Source: Paludisphaera mucosa (GTDB taxonomy: Bacteria; Planctomycetota; Planctomycetia; Isosphaerales; Isosphaeraceae). From it: a DNA stretch of 64,000 bases. Below, piece by piece: positions 54,262 through 63,053 of this stretch. A program made the position numbers and the translations under genes. The notes under the pieces were generated by a model that saw only the letters and a program-made list of their open reading frames with translations, had not been told where the DNA came from and did not search any database. Within the stretch, counting starts at the first letter, position 1, and every line of letters starts with the position of its first letter. The stretch spans positions 930,001-994,000 of the forward strand of contig NZ_JARRAG010000002.1 of the NCBI RefSeq assembly GCF_029589435.1, given 5' to 3'.

Positions 54262-54595
54262 GGATGATGGATCCGAACTGAGGAGGCGATTCGACAAGGG
54301 CTGATTCTGGGCGAGGTGATACTGCAACCCTGTCGGCGGATCCGACCGCTCGACGATGCTGACACGTCTTTGTGAACGAATTCTTGCAGCCGACAAGGGG
54401 CGCGCCGCGATGGGCTCGCCATGAAACCTCGCACATGCGGAAAACTAACAGAGATGGCAAGGCACTGTCAATGACATGCCGACATGACATGCCATTTCTT
54501 ATGCCTAACTCCTAAATATTTCGGAGATCGTGGAAGGGCGGCCGACGAAACCTCAAGCCTCGGGTCCGATCGCGTCGATGAAAAGGGAGATAGGG
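54262..54595. other. divergent control region with short tandem repeats
   Basis: 334 bp between the minus-strand lipoprotein and the plus-strand MotA/TolQ-like gene. ATGACATGCC occurs twice (54471-54480 and 54484-54493), and TGTCAATGACA (54467-54477) is a palindrome overlapping the first copy. The area is AT-rich relative to the genome, as expected of a promoter. Confidence 0.45.
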
Positions 54596-56059
54596 ATGAC
54601 GACGATTCGCGGGGCGTCGCGGCGGAAACCGCCGTCCTCGTCGGAACGTCCTGGCCCGGCGTCGTCTTGCGACGCGGGCGGGACGGTCGGCCTCCCGATG
54701 GAAAGGGGACGTCCGAGGATGGCGAAGGGCGCGTCCGATTCACCCAAGGCGGCGTATCTCGCGGCGTCGGCGCTGCTTGCGCTGGCGTTCCTGTTCCCCA
54801 TCAGCCTGATGGTCTTCGACCCCACCCTGATGTTTGAGCGAGGCTGGGAGCAGTACGTCGGGACCGGCATCTATTTCTGGGCCGTGCTGACCCTCGCCGC
54901 CGAGCTGCGCCGGCTCTGGCGCGACGAGCAGGCGTTCGACGACGCCCCGGCGTTGCTGAAAGGCCTGGGCGCGATGCTGAAAAGCAACGCGGCCCCGGCC
55001 GAGGCGAAGGCGGTCGCGGTCGACGGCCGGGTCCTGCCGATGCGGGTCCGCCAGCTCGCCGTGTTCGCCCGCGAGGCCCGCTCGGCCCCGGCGGAGCAGC
55101 TCATGGAGGTCAACCGCGAGGCCTCGGGGCTCGACCAGGAGCACGCGGCCGGGCGGTTCACGCTCACCCGGTACATCCTCTACCTGCTGCCGGTCATCGG
55201 CTTCATCGGCACGGTCGAGGGCATCTCGAAGGCCCTCATGAAGATCAGCGAGGTCCTCCCCATGGTGAAGGACCTGGACGCGTTCCTGGGCAACCTGACC
55301 GGGGTGACCTCGGCGCTGCAGATCGCCTTCGACAGCACCCTGCTCGCCCTCTTCCTGAGCGCCTCGCTCATGCTGGTGCAGACCCTGGTCTTCCGCCTGG
55401 CCGAACGCCACCTGGCGCGGGTGGATCGCTGGGTGGTGGAGCACGTGCTGCCGGGCGTGGGCTCGCGCGACCCGATGGGCGACCGCCTGGAGGACCTGAT
55501 CGGCCCCCACGTCGAGCGGCTCCGCAACGACCTGGCGTCGATCCTGGAGCCGGCCGCGCGGGCCTTGCAGGGCGAGGCCGAGAAGATCGGCCGCAGCCTG
55601 AACGCCCCCGTGGAGCTGCTGGCGACGGCCGTCGACAAGCTGCCGGCCTCGCTCTCGGCCTTCCAGCAGGGCGCCGAGGCCATCGGCCGGGTCGGCGGCG
55701 AGTTCGAGGTGCTGGAGGCGTTCGGCGAGGCCTCGCGGCGGTCGGCGTCGTCGCTCTCGCGGATCGAGGACGCGCTGGCCCGCACGGACGAGCCCGACCC
55801 CCAGCTCCAGGAGATCAAGCGGGCGCTCGACCGCAACACGGCGGCCGTCGAGGGCATGGCCGCGTCGTGGTCGTCGGCCTACGAGAAGTCGAGCCGGACG
55901 ACCCAGGAGCAGCTCGCCAAGACGATGAACAACCTGAAGGACGCCCTGGACCTGATCAACGTCAGCATCGAGCAGGCCAACTCGCTGTATCGCAACATCG
56001 TCAAGCGGATGTTCGACGAGCGCGGCCGTTCGGGCGGCGACTCGTCCCGCGCGGCCTGA
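54596..56059 (+). CDS. MotA/TolQ/ExbB-like proton-channel family membrane protein
   Basis: 487 residues from ATG 54596, which has AAAGGGAG seven bases upstream; ATG 54719 would remove 41 low-complexity residues and is the alternative. Membrane helices near 54-76 and 86-106. The MotA/TolQ core lies at 210-300, with RYILYLLPVIGFIGTVEGISKAL and LQIAFDSTLLALFLSASLMLVQTL, the two helices that line the ion channel in the family. A long C-terminal helical, coiled-coil-prone region (320-470) replaces the short tail of ExbB. It probably converts ion flow into envelope work together with the membrane protein encoded 57 bp downstream. Confidence 0.75.
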   Translation: MTTIRGASRRKPPSSSERPGPASSCDAGGTVGLPMERGRPRMAKGASDSPKAAYLAASALLALAFLFPISLMVFDPTLMFERGWEQYVGTGIYFWAVLTLAAELRRLWRDEQAFDDAPALLKGLGAMLKSNAAPAEAKAVAVDGRVLPMRVRQLAVFAREARSAPAEQLMEVNREASGLDQEHAAGRFTLTRYILYLLPVIGFIGTVEGISKALMKISEVLPMVKDLDAFLGNLTGVTSALQIAFDSTLLALFLSASLMLVQTLVFRLAERHLARVDRWVVEHVLPGVGSRDPMGDRLEDLIGPHVERLRNDLASILEPAARALQGEAEKIGRSLNAPVELLATAVDKLPASLSAFQQGAEAIGRVGGEFEVLEAFGEASRRSASSLSRIEDALARTDEPDPQLQEIKRALDRNTAAVEGMAASWSSAYEKSSRTTQEQLAKTMNNLKDALDLINVSIEQANSLYRNIVKRMFDERGRSGGDSSRAA

Positions 56060-56116
56060 GCCGGGAGATCGCGGTCGCGAGGTCCCGTGGATCGATCTCG
56101 AGGAGGTTCGGAAGCC

Positions 56117-56896
56117 ATGCGACGGAATCGGCGAGGGGGCGGCCACCAGGAGTTCGGCGGCTCGGGCGAGGACTCGTTCGTCGCCGTCGTCGTGACCAAG
56201 CTCACGGGCGCCCTGCTGTTCATCCTGCTGCTCACGATGGTGATCATGGCCCTGCTGCCCAAGGCCGTCGACCTGGCGGCCCCGGGGGCCTCGAAGGCGG
56301 CGGCCGAGGCCCGGCCGCTGCGGATCGTCACGCCCCCGGACCTCCCCGAGGCGATCGCCGGCCGGCCCTACGCCGTCGCGGCGGCCGCCGACGGCGGCCG
56401 GGGCCCGCTGCGCTGGTCGCTCGACGGCGCGTTGCCGCCCGGCCTGACGTTCGACGCGGCGACCGGCCTGCTGAAGGGGACGCCCGCGAAGGGGACGCCG
56501 CAGCCGCTCCACCTGGCCCTGCGCGTCACCGACGGCGAGGCGCTCGCGGCCGGGCCGCTGCGGCTGGTCGTCTACCAGAGCGACGTCCCCCTGAGCACGC
56601 CCGTGTGGTGGAAGCCCGGCATCCCCCCCGTCCCCTGGCGGGCCTGGCTCGACAATGGGGTCGGCTTCCTGATCCTCTGGCTCGTCCACCTCGTCGGCAT
56701 GTCCGCCCTGGCCGGCTTCGAACGCCAGGCCGCGGCGATGGACCTGGCCATCGAGGGCGACGCGGGCGCGGTCGTCGCCGGCGCGGGCCCCGAGCTGGCC
56801 CCCCGACGGTTCGTCCTCTACCGCGCCATGGTCCGGCTGAGCACCCTCTCGGCCATGATCGGCCTGGCCGCCTGGCTCTGGTCGACCCGGCCTTGA
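56117..56896 (+). CDS. membrane-anchored protein with Ig-like (He_PIG) domain
   Basis: 259 residues. Cytoplasmic Arg/Gly-rich start, one membrane helix (LTGALLFILLLTMVIMALL), a periplasmic Ig-like domain ending in RWSLDGALPPGLTFDAATGLLKGTP (the putative-Ig signature), and two further membrane segments (VGFLILWLVHLVGMSALAGF; MIGLAAWLW). ATG 56117 is used; GAGGAGG lies about 12 bases upstream. The layout of one anchor plus periplasmic domain after a MotA/TolQ-like gene recalls ExbD/TolR or MotB partners, but there is no sequence likeness to those. Confidence 0.65.
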   Translation: MRRNRRGGGHQEFGGSGEDSFVAVVVTKLTGALLFILLLTMVIMALLPKAVDLAAPGASKAAAEARPLRIVTPPDLPEAIAGRPYAVAAAADGGRGPLRWSLDGALPPGLTFDAATGLLKGTPAKGTPQPLHLALRVTDGEALAAGPLRLVVYQSDVPLSTPVWWKPGIPPVPWRAWLDNGVGFLILWLVHLVGMSALAGFERQAAAMDLAIEGDAGAVVAGAGPELAPRRFVLYRAMVRLSTLSAMIGLAAWLWSTRP

Positions 56897-57074
56897 CTCC
56901 CGACGCCCGGGCGCGTACGGGAGCGGATGATTCCGAAAAGCTCCCTCAAGAACTGCGGCCACATCCACGCCGGAAGCCGCTATCATGAGGAAGTGGCTCC
57001 GGACCCGGGACGGCGATGGTCCGCCCCGGGTCGCCGGACGTAGCCTCGTTCGCATCCTTTGAAGGAGCATCCAC

Positions 57075-58529
57075 ATGACGCGACGTCGTCTCGCCGTGAT
57101 CGCGGGGGGGATCGCTGTCGCACTCGCGTTCGCTTCCGTGTCCGTGCTGGCGCAGGACCAGGGGCAGGGCCAGGGCGGCCGCAGGAACCGAGGCGGGGGC
57201 GGCCCCGGCGGCTTCCGAGGTCAGGGTGGGCCCGGAGGTCCGGGCGGGCCCGGCGGCGGCGGCCCCGGGGGCCCGGGTGGGCCCGGCGGACGAGGTGGAT
57301 TCGGCGGACCGGGCGGCCCCGGCGGCTTCGGGATGTTCGGTGGCGGCTCCCTCGTCGACCTCGCGAGCCGCGAGGCGGTCCAGGCCGAGCTGAAGGTCAC
57401 CGACGACCAGAAGGCCAAGATCCAGAAGCTCGCCGCCGACTCCCGCGCCAAGCGCGAGAAGGTCATGCAAGATCTGCGCGAGCGCGGACGACGCAACGAC
57501 CAGCAGGGTTCCAATCTCCCCTCGCGGGGGACGACCACGGCCGGCGTGATCCGTCGCGCCTCGTATCAGCCCCAGGACGGCGGCGGCTTCGGCGGCTTCG
57601 GCCAGGGCGTCGGCGGCTATTCCGATTCGCCCTACGTCCCCCAGCAGGGCCAGGGCGTCGACCCCGCCGCCGAGCAGCAGATGCTCCGAGAACAACAGCG
57701 GCAGATGCAGAATGAGCAGCGCATGGAGGCCATGCAGCGCATGGGCCAGGCGATGCAGAAGCTCCGCAAGGACGACGACGCGGCGCTCGCCAAGATCCTG
57801 GACGCCAAGCAGATGAAGCGGGTCCGTGAGATCTCGCTCCAGCTCGAAGGGCCGTTCGCCATCCTTCGCAACGAGGAACTCGCCCAGAAGCTCGACGTCA
57901 CCGAGGACCAGTACGCCGAGATCCAGGAGATCGAGCAGGCGGCCAACGAGAAGCGCCGGTCCGCCGGCAACCCGATGCGGGACATCATGGAGAAGTTCCG
58001 CGCCACCCAGCCGCAGCAGCCCCAGGATCCGGCCGCCGACAACAACGGCGGCGGCCGCGGCGGTCGGGGGGGACGCCCGAACTTCGACTTCGAGGCGATG
58101 CGCAAGTTCATGGAGCTGCCCGAGAACAAGGCCCAGATCGACAAGATGCGTGAGAACGAGCTGGCCCTCCGCGACCAGAACTTCTCCCAGGTCTTCAAGG
58201 CCCTCGACCGTCGCCAGGCGTCCAATTACAAGAAGCTGCTCGGCGACAAGTTCGACACCGATTCGATGATGCGTGGGATGTTCGGCGGGCCGGGCGGGCC
58301 CGGCGGTCCGGGTGGACCTGGCGGCCCGGGTCGTCCCGGCGGTCCCGGCCCGGTTGCGACCGCACCGGCCGCGGCCGCCACCCCAGCCGCCGCAGCGGCC
58401 CCCGCCACCGCGGCGACCCCGGCGGCGAGCAGCGACACGAAGGCCGCGACGCCCAAGGCGGCCGCGACCACCCGAGGCGGCAGCCTCCGCGAGCGCCGCG
58501 GGCTGGGCGGCGCCACCAAGCCCCAGTGA
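57075..58529 (+). CDS. secreted Gly/Pro-rich collagen-like protein with Spy-like helical segments
   Basis: 484 residues. Signal peptide to about Ala26 (VSVLAQD). Then a GGPGGPGG-type tract (about 38-90), a helical segment VDLASREAVQAELKVTDDQK, a Gln/Met-rich helix (about 190-235), a second helical segment EELAQKLDVTEDQYAEIQEI, a third ending QVFKALDRRQASNYKKLLG, another GGPGGPG tract (about 395-425), and an Ala/Pro-rich tail. The LxVTxDQ helices resemble Spy/CpxP-like periplasmic chaperone or sensor proteins of planctomycetes. GAAGGAG precedes the ATG. A strong terminator follows. Confidence 0.75.
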   Translation: MTRRRLAVIAGGIAVALAFASVSVLAQDQGQGQGGRRNRGGGGPGGFRGQGGPGGPGGPGGGGPGGPGGPGGRGGFGGPGGPGGFGMFGGGSLVDLASREAVQAELKVTDDQKAKIQKLAADSRAKREKVMQDLRERGRRNDQQGSNLPSRGTTTAGVIRRASYQPQDGGGFGGFGQGVGGYSDSPYVPQQGQGVDPAAEQQMLREQQRQMQNEQRMEAMQRMGQAMQKLRKDDDAALAKILDAKQMKRVREISLQLEGPFAILRNEELAQKLDVTEDQYAEIQEIEQAANEKRRSAGNPMRDIMEKFRATQPQQPQDPAADNNGGGRGGRGGRPNFDFEAMRKFMELPENKAQIDKMRENELALRDQNFSQVFKALDRRQASNYKKLLGDKFDTDSMMRGMFGGPGGPGGPGGPGGPGRPGGPGPVATAPAAAATPAAAAAPATAATPAASSDTKAATPKAAATTRGGSLRERRGLGGATKPQ

Positions 58530-58545
58530 GATCGCTCTAACGCGG

Positions 58546-58581
58546 ACGGCCCGCCGACGGCATGCGTCGGCGGGCCGTTTT
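58546..58581 (+). terminator. intrinsic terminator of the Gly-rich protein gene
   Basis: Perfect 14-bp stem, ACGGCCCGCCGACG (58546-58559) with CGTCGGCGGGCCGT (58565-58578), 5-nt loop, followed by T residues. It is 17 bp beyond the stop codon. Confidence 0.85.
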
Positions 58582-58604
58582 CGTTTCGAACGCGTCTCGT
58601 CGCC

Positions 58605-59369
58605 TCAATCGAGCATCTCGGCGCGGCCGCGGTAGCCCGAGGGCATGGGCAGGGCGTCCAGGGCCCGGCGGGCGCTCCAGCGGTACCAGAAACGCGAGGC
58701 CCGGGCGCGGACGAGGACGCTGCGGCCCGAGACCCGGACGTCCACGTCCTTCACGCGTTCGCCGAGCGTCTCCTGGATCTGCTTCTCGATCCGCCGCTTG
58801 ACGGCCGCCTCGACGGCCGGGTCGCCGTGGGACTCGATCGTGAGGCCGTCCCGCGCCGCCGGGCCGCTTCCGTTCGCGCCGAGGAGCCGTCCCAGCCCCG
58901 CGGGCCGGCGAGCGGCGGGGGGCGCGGTCGCGGCCGGCTCCCGGCCTTCGGGCATGGGGCGCGAGGACGCCTCGCGGCCCGGGCCGGTCGCTCGTGGACC
59001 GGACGGCGCGGCCTGCCGCTCGTCGCTCGCGCCGGGGGCGATCGGTTCGAGCCTCAGCGGGATGTTCGGCGCGGGCTCGGGATCGGTCGAGGGGCCGTCG
59101 AGCGCGGGGGGCGCCGGCGGGGCGGCGACGTCGGCCGTCGGCTTGCGTGCGGCGCGGGTGGCGAGCGGGGCCGTGACGCCGGGGATCACCAGCAAGGGGC
59201 GGCTCGGAGCCGGCTCGGGCGTCTTGACGGGCTCGGCCGGGGGGGGCGTCGGGGGCGCGTCGGCCGTGGCCTCGATCGGAGGTTCCAGCGCCGGCGGCTC
59301 CTGCGCGTCGGCCCGGCCCGCCCCCAGGGCGAGGACGCTCAGGGCCGCGACGACGATTCTTCGTGCCAT
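58605..59369 (-). CDS. secreted Pro-rich protein with C-terminal BON-like domain
   Basis: 254 residues. Signal peptide (ALSVLALGAGRADA), about 140 residues of Pro/Ala/Glu-rich linker, and a C-terminal 70-residue domain whose pattern (DPAVEAAVKRRIEKQIQETLG, VKDVDVRVSGRSVLVRARA, ARRALDALPMPSGYRGRAEM) fits a BON-type alpha/beta fold, which usually binds phospholipid or the envelope. AAGGCGGGG precedes the ATG. No operon partners. The BON call is by pattern only. Confidence 0.6.
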   Translation of the reverse strand: MARRIVVAALSVLALGAGRADAQEPPALEPPIEATADAPPTPPPAEPVKTPEPAPSRPLLVIPGVTAPLATRAARKPTADVAAPPAPPALDGPSTDPEPAPNIPLRLEPIAPGASDERQAAPSGPRATGPGREASSRPMPEGREPAATAPPAARRPAGLGRLLGANGSGPAARDGLTIESHGDPAVEAAVKRRIEKQIQETLGERVKDVDVRVSGRSVLVRARASRFWYRWSARRALDALPMPSGYRGRAEMLD

Positions 59370-59535
59370 GCTTGCCCCGCCTTCGTGAACGGGCCGCCCG
59401 GGAGAGACTGAAGTCTATCGTTTCAAAGATCGGACTCGGGCCGGGCCGGGCATGCGTTTTTCTCGAAACGCCGGGGTTCGGGTATCCTGGATTTCGCGTC
59501 CTCGGACAGTGCGACGGCCCGCCTCGGAGAGGTCC

Positions 59536-60048
59536 ATGCCCACGGCCCAAGAGCTCATCGACGCCCTGAAGCTCCAGCCCCACCCGATCGAGGGGGGATT
59601 CTTCCGCGAGACCTACCGCTCGGCCGGGACGGTCCCCGACGCCGACCTGCCCCCCGGCTATCGCGGCCGGGGCGTACGCTCGCTCGGGACGTCGATCTAC
59701 TACCTGCTGACGTCCGAGACCTTCTCCGAGATGCACCGGCTCCCCACCGAGGAGGTCTTCCACGTCTACCTCGGCGGCCCCGCGCGGATGCTCCAGATCG
59801 ATCCCGACGGGACCCATCGCGAGATCCTCCTGGGCTCGGACGTGCTCGCCGGCCAGTCCCCGCAGGTGGTCGTCCCGCCCGACGTCTGGCAGGGGACGCT
59901 CCTGGAGCCGGGCGTCGACTTCATCCTGGTCGGCGCGACGATGGCTCCCGGTTTCGACTACGCCGACTACGAGCAGGGCAAGCGCGCCGACCTCGTCGCC
60001 CGCTTCCCCCGCTCCGCCGAGATGCTCCGCAGGCTGACGCGCGTTTGA
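59536..60048 (+). CDS. DUF985 cupin protein
   Basis: 170 residues. The cupin_5/DUF985 blocks are clear: HPIEGGFFRETYRS, TSIYYLLTSETFSEMHRLPTEEVFHVYLGGPARML and VVVPPDVWQGTLLEPG, with DFILVGATMAPGFDYADYE at the end. Possible metal ligands are the His in EMHRL, Glu/Glu in TEE and His in FHVY. Family members are sugar-epimerase-like or unknown in role. GGAGAGG lies upstream of the ATG. Confidence 0.9.
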   Translation: MPTAQELIDALKLQPHPIEGGFFRETYRSAGTVPDADLPPGYRGRGVRSLGTSIYYLLTSETFSEMHRLPTEEVFHVYLGGPARMLQIDPDGTHREILLGSDVLAGQSPQVVVPPDVWQGTLLEPGVDFILVGATMAPGFDYADYEQGKRADLVARFPRSAEMLRRLTRV

Positions 60049-60373
60049 AGGCCGCGATCCGAGGGCCGGCCGCCCTCCGGACGACGGCCTTACCGACGAT
60101 TCGGCGCTGAAAGCGGCTTCGGGGTCGATCGCGGCTCCAGGCCGACGTCCCCGCCAGCCCGATGCCGAGCAGGACGAGCAACTCAGCCCGCCGTGGATGT
60201 CCGAAGGCAAGCCCGACGTAACCCTCGGCGAGGGCCGTCGCCGCATCCGCACGGGCCTGGACGACCCCGCCCCCCTGCGTCGGCCGCCGCGCGGGCCTCG
60301 GCCTGCTCAAGAACGAGTCGATCGAGATCCGACTCCGCGTCTGATGGAGAATCTTATTATATCCACATGCTTA
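60049..60373. other. intergenic region, no certain gene
   Basis: A GC-rich part (to about 60340) contains frames on both strands with no recognisable family; GC drops sharply after about 60340. Confidence 0.35.
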
Positions 60374-60460
60374 TTACCGCCTGCGCATGAAGATCACGAC
60401 CAGGGGTAGTGTGAGGAAAGTGACTGCATAAGCAAGGTAAACGAGCGCAACCGTAGCCAT
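60374..60460 (-). CDS. candidate 28-residue membrane mini-protein
   Basis: The minus strand encodes MATVALVYLAYAVTFLTL followed by PLVVIFMRRR and a TAA stop. It is almost wholly a single membrane helix with an aromatic AY..T face and a triple-Arg C-terminus, which sets a clear inside-positive topology. A modest AGGGTT site lies about 12 bases before the ATG. It sits alone in an AT-rich gap. The pattern is reminiscent of CcmD-like mini-proteins, but no cytochrome maturation genes are nearby. It may also be chance. Confidence 0.35.
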   Translation of the reverse strand: MATVALVYLAYAVTFLTLPLVVIFMRRR

Positions 60461-60770
60461 GTTAAACGAACCCTACAGGATTGGACCGAACGCCACCGGA
60501 GACGCCGACCTCTAGTTCGGCCTGAGATGTTGTTGCACTAAAGAGGAAATGATGGCATGCAATAGATATAACAATATGTCATTTATGCCGCATTCGACGA
60601 TTTTGCATCGGGCTCCGATCCTGCCGATCGCACAGACGTCGCCCCCAGGGCGATCGCGCCATGATGGTCCGGCCGCGAAGATCTTGACGATCGATCCTCG
60701 GCGTTCGGGCTGGAGCCCGGCGGGAGACTCGGCGTCCGAAGCCCTGGCACGGGCCTGACCGAGAGCACCC
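60461..60770. other. AT-rich intergenic region
   Basis: 310 bp, with 60461-60610 much lower in GC than the rest of the window. No gene, tRNA or repeat recognised; probably control sequence for the flanking genes. Confidence 0.35.
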
Positions 60771-61178
60771 ATGAACACCGCGGTCGAACTCCACGACTCG
60801 ACGCTCGCCGGCATGACCCACGACGGTCGCGATCTCGTCTTGCGCCTGTCGCCCGCCTATGTCCATCGCTCGACGGGGCGGCCCGGCGTCGATCCGGGAT
60901 CCGGGTGGCTCCAGGACGTCGACCTGGTCATCTTTGAAGCCATGGTCGATACCTTGCCCTCCGAGTTCCCCGTCGACCTGAGCGACGGGTCCTTCTCGGT
61001 CGGCGAGGTTCTTTGGGACAACAGCATTCCCCTGCCCCTGGCCGTCACGGGCGCTGTGACGCTCACCGCGGTCACATGCGGTGGCGAGTTCCTGACCGTC
61101 CGCGGTACGGGGGCGTCGACCGTGATGCACGGGGAGTCGAGGTATTTTGAGCAATTCCCGGGATCGGCCGACGGCTGA
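60771..61178 (+). CDS. conserved hypothetical protein
   Basis: 135 residues, soluble, mostly beta strands. Recognisable recurring features are ELHDSTLAGM at the start, LSPAYVHRSTGRPGVDPGSGWLQDVDL, DLSDGSFSVG, NSIPLPLAVTGAVTLTA and HGESRYFEQFPG at the end. Small proteins of this type occur singly in several phyla without known function. It stands alone between the AT-rich gap and the sulfatase. The ATG at 60771 has no strong ribosome-binding site. Confidence 0.65.
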   Translation: MNTAVELHDSTLAGMTHDGRDLVLRLSPAYVHRSTGRPGVDPGSGWLQDVDLVIFEAMVDTLPSEFPVDLSDGSFSVGEVLWDNSIPLPLAVTGAVTLTAVTCGGEFLTVRGTGASTVMHGESRYFEQFPGSADG

Positions 61179-61296
61179 TCTCTTGCTGGCGCAAGCCGGG
61201 CACCCGGATGCATGAGGTTGCGAATAGCGCAATGCCGTTGGAGCCGTCCGCAATCCCGGATCGTGGTCCTTGGTTTCCGACCCGTAAGATCGGCCC

Positions 61297-62928
61297 CTAG
61301 CGTGCGGGCTCGCCGGGGCGCGGCGGGCGGGGGCTGGTGGCGGCCTGGCGGCGGTATTCCTCGTCGTTCCGCTTCCAGAGGTCGGCCATCTCGCGGACCT
61401 TCTCGGGGTGCCGGGCGGCGAGGTCGTGGACCTCGGCGCGGTCTTTCGCCAGGTCGTAGAGCTGCCAGCGGCCCTCGGCGGCGGCCGGCGCGGGGGCGAC
61501 GATCTTCCAGTCGCCGACCCGCAGGCCGCGGTTCCCCTCGTGGTTGAAGTAGAGGAAGGGCCGCTCGACCGCCGCGTCCTGCGCGAAGGCCGGGAGGAGG
61601 CTGCGGCCGGGAGGCGCGGGGCGGGTCGCGCCGTTCCAGGTCTCCGGAGGGGTGACGCCGGCCACCTCCATCAGCGTGGGTGCGACGTCGATCAGGTGGC
61701 CGGGCGTGTGCCGCAGCTCGCCCCGGGCCTTGACGCCGGCCGGCCAGTGGACGATCAGCGGGGTAGAGACGCCCCCTTCGTACGTCCAGTACTTGTGAAG
61801 TCGGAAGGGCGTGTTGGCGGCCGTCGACCAGCCCGGCCCGACGCCCAGGTACGTCATCGCCGAGCCCAGGGGGGCGGCCGGGTCGTGGCCGGTCGAGCGG
61901 ATGAGCTGCTCGGCGCTGGCGCCGTTGTCGGACGCGAACAGGATCAGGGTATCGTCCTTCGCCCCGATCGCCTCCAGGCGCTCGAGGATCCGGCCGATCT
62001 CGCGATCCATCCGGTCGACCATCGCCGCGTGGATCGCCATCTTGGCCGCCTGGAACGCCTTCTGCTCGGCCGTCAACGACGCCCAGGGGACGGCGCGTCC
62101 CACCTCGCCGGGGCCGACCCGGCGCTTCAGCTCTTCCTCGGCGAGGTTCCAGGACGGGACCGTCGTCGGGTCGAGGGGCGAGAGCGGGCCGTCGTAGACC
62201 CCCAGCTCGCGCTGGCGGGCCCAGCGGCGGGCGCGGATCACGTCCCAGCCCTCGGCGTAGCGGCCCCGATAGCGCTCGATGTCCTCGGGGAGCGCCTGGA
62301 GCGGGAAGTGGGGGGCGGTGAAGGCGACGTAGAGGAAGAACGGGTCGCCGGGATGCTCGCGATGGTGGCCGTCGAGCCATTCGACCGCGTGCGAGGCGAT
62401 GGCGACCGTCGAGTAGTGCCCGTCCTCGGGCTTCGGCCGGGGCAAGGGCTTGTCGTCCAGCCTCTGGAAGGCGGGCGTGAAGTAATCGCCCGAGTCATCC
62501 CCGGAGTACGAGCGGAGGAAGCCCGCTTCGAGCACCGGGCCGTCGACGTGCCACTTGCCCGAATGGTAGGAGCGGTAGCCGGCCGGCCTGAGGAGGTCGG
62601 GCAGCAGCGCGGCCCACGTCGGTCGTGACCCGGCCGGGTCGCGGTTGACCTGCTGCGCGTAGTAGCCGGTCATCAGCGCCGCGCGCGAGGGCCAGCAGCG
62701 TGCGGTGTTGTAGAACTGCGTGAACCGCAGCCCGCCGGCCGCCAGGCGGTCGAGGTTCGGCGTGGCGATCTCGCCGCCGTAGCAGCCGAGGTCCGAGAAG
62801 CCGAGGTCGTCGGCCAGGATGACCACCACGTTCGGCGGCGCGGCGGCCCGCGCCGATCCGGCCGGGACGGCGATCGTCGAGAAGGCCAGCGCGAAGGCCG
62901 CTCCGAGGCGAAGTCTCCGAGGCGTCAT
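61297..62928 (-). CDS. secreted type I sulfatase
   Basis: 543 residues. Signal peptide to about Ala28. Canonical sulfatase motifs: metal-binding ILADDLGFSDLGCYGG (Asp40-Asp41), formylglycine site ARCWPSRAALMTG (Cys78 in C-x-P-x-R), SGKWH, and the metal-site segment LFASDNGASAEQL. Cys78 would be converted to formylglycine for sulfate-ester hydrolysis. The size and the C-terminal RWQLYDLAKDRAEVHDLA block are those of arylsulfatase-A-like planctomycete enzymes acting on sulfated polysaccharides. Contrast with the motif-altered enzyme at 25738. Confidence 0.93.
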   Translation of the reverse strand: MTPRRLRLGAAFALAFSTIAVPAGSARAAAPPNVVVILADDLGFSDLGCYGGEIATPNLDRLAAGGLRFTQFYNTARCWPSRAALMTGYYAQQVNRDPAGSRPTWAALLPDLLRPAGYRSYHSGKWHVDGPVLEAGFLRSYSGDDSGDYFTPAFQRLDDKPLPRPKPEDGHYSTVAIASHAVEWLDGHHREHPGDPFFLYVAFTAPHFPLQALPEDIERYRGRYAEGWDVIRARRWARQRELGVYDGPLSPLDPTTVPSWNLAEEELKRRVGPGEVGRAVPWASLTAEQKAFQAAKMAIHAAMVDRMDREIGRILERLEAIGAKDDTLILFASDNGASAEQLIRSTGHDPAAPLGSAMTYLGVGPGWSTAANTPFRLHKYWTYEGGVSTPLIVHWPAGVKARGELRHTPGHLIDVAPTLMEVAGVTPPETWNGATRPAPPGRSLLPAFAQDAAVERPFLYFNHEGNRGLRVGDWKIVAPAPAAAEGRWQLYDLAKDRAEVHDLAARHPEKVREMADLWKRNDEEYRRQAATSPRPPRPGEPAR

Positions 62929-63053
62929 GGGTGAGGTCTCGCGGGGCGTGCGTGCGGGATCGAACGGAACGGCGATTCTGGCGCCGGCCCGCACGCCTGG
63001 GAACGCTCCACCGCCCCGGGCGCGCGGATTTCCCGCCCGGGGCGCGTCCCCGT

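Noticed and set aside
57507-57535. Copy of the CCCCTCGCGGGGG palindrome inside the Gly-rich protein gene
   Set aside because: Only the short core matches the element at 30762 and it is in frame within coding sequence; too little to call a repeat insertion.
59921-60310. Minus-strand frame downstream of the cupin gene with a hydrophobic stretch
   Set aside because: It overlaps the end of the cupin gene antisense, lacks a ribosome-binding site and resembles nothing known.
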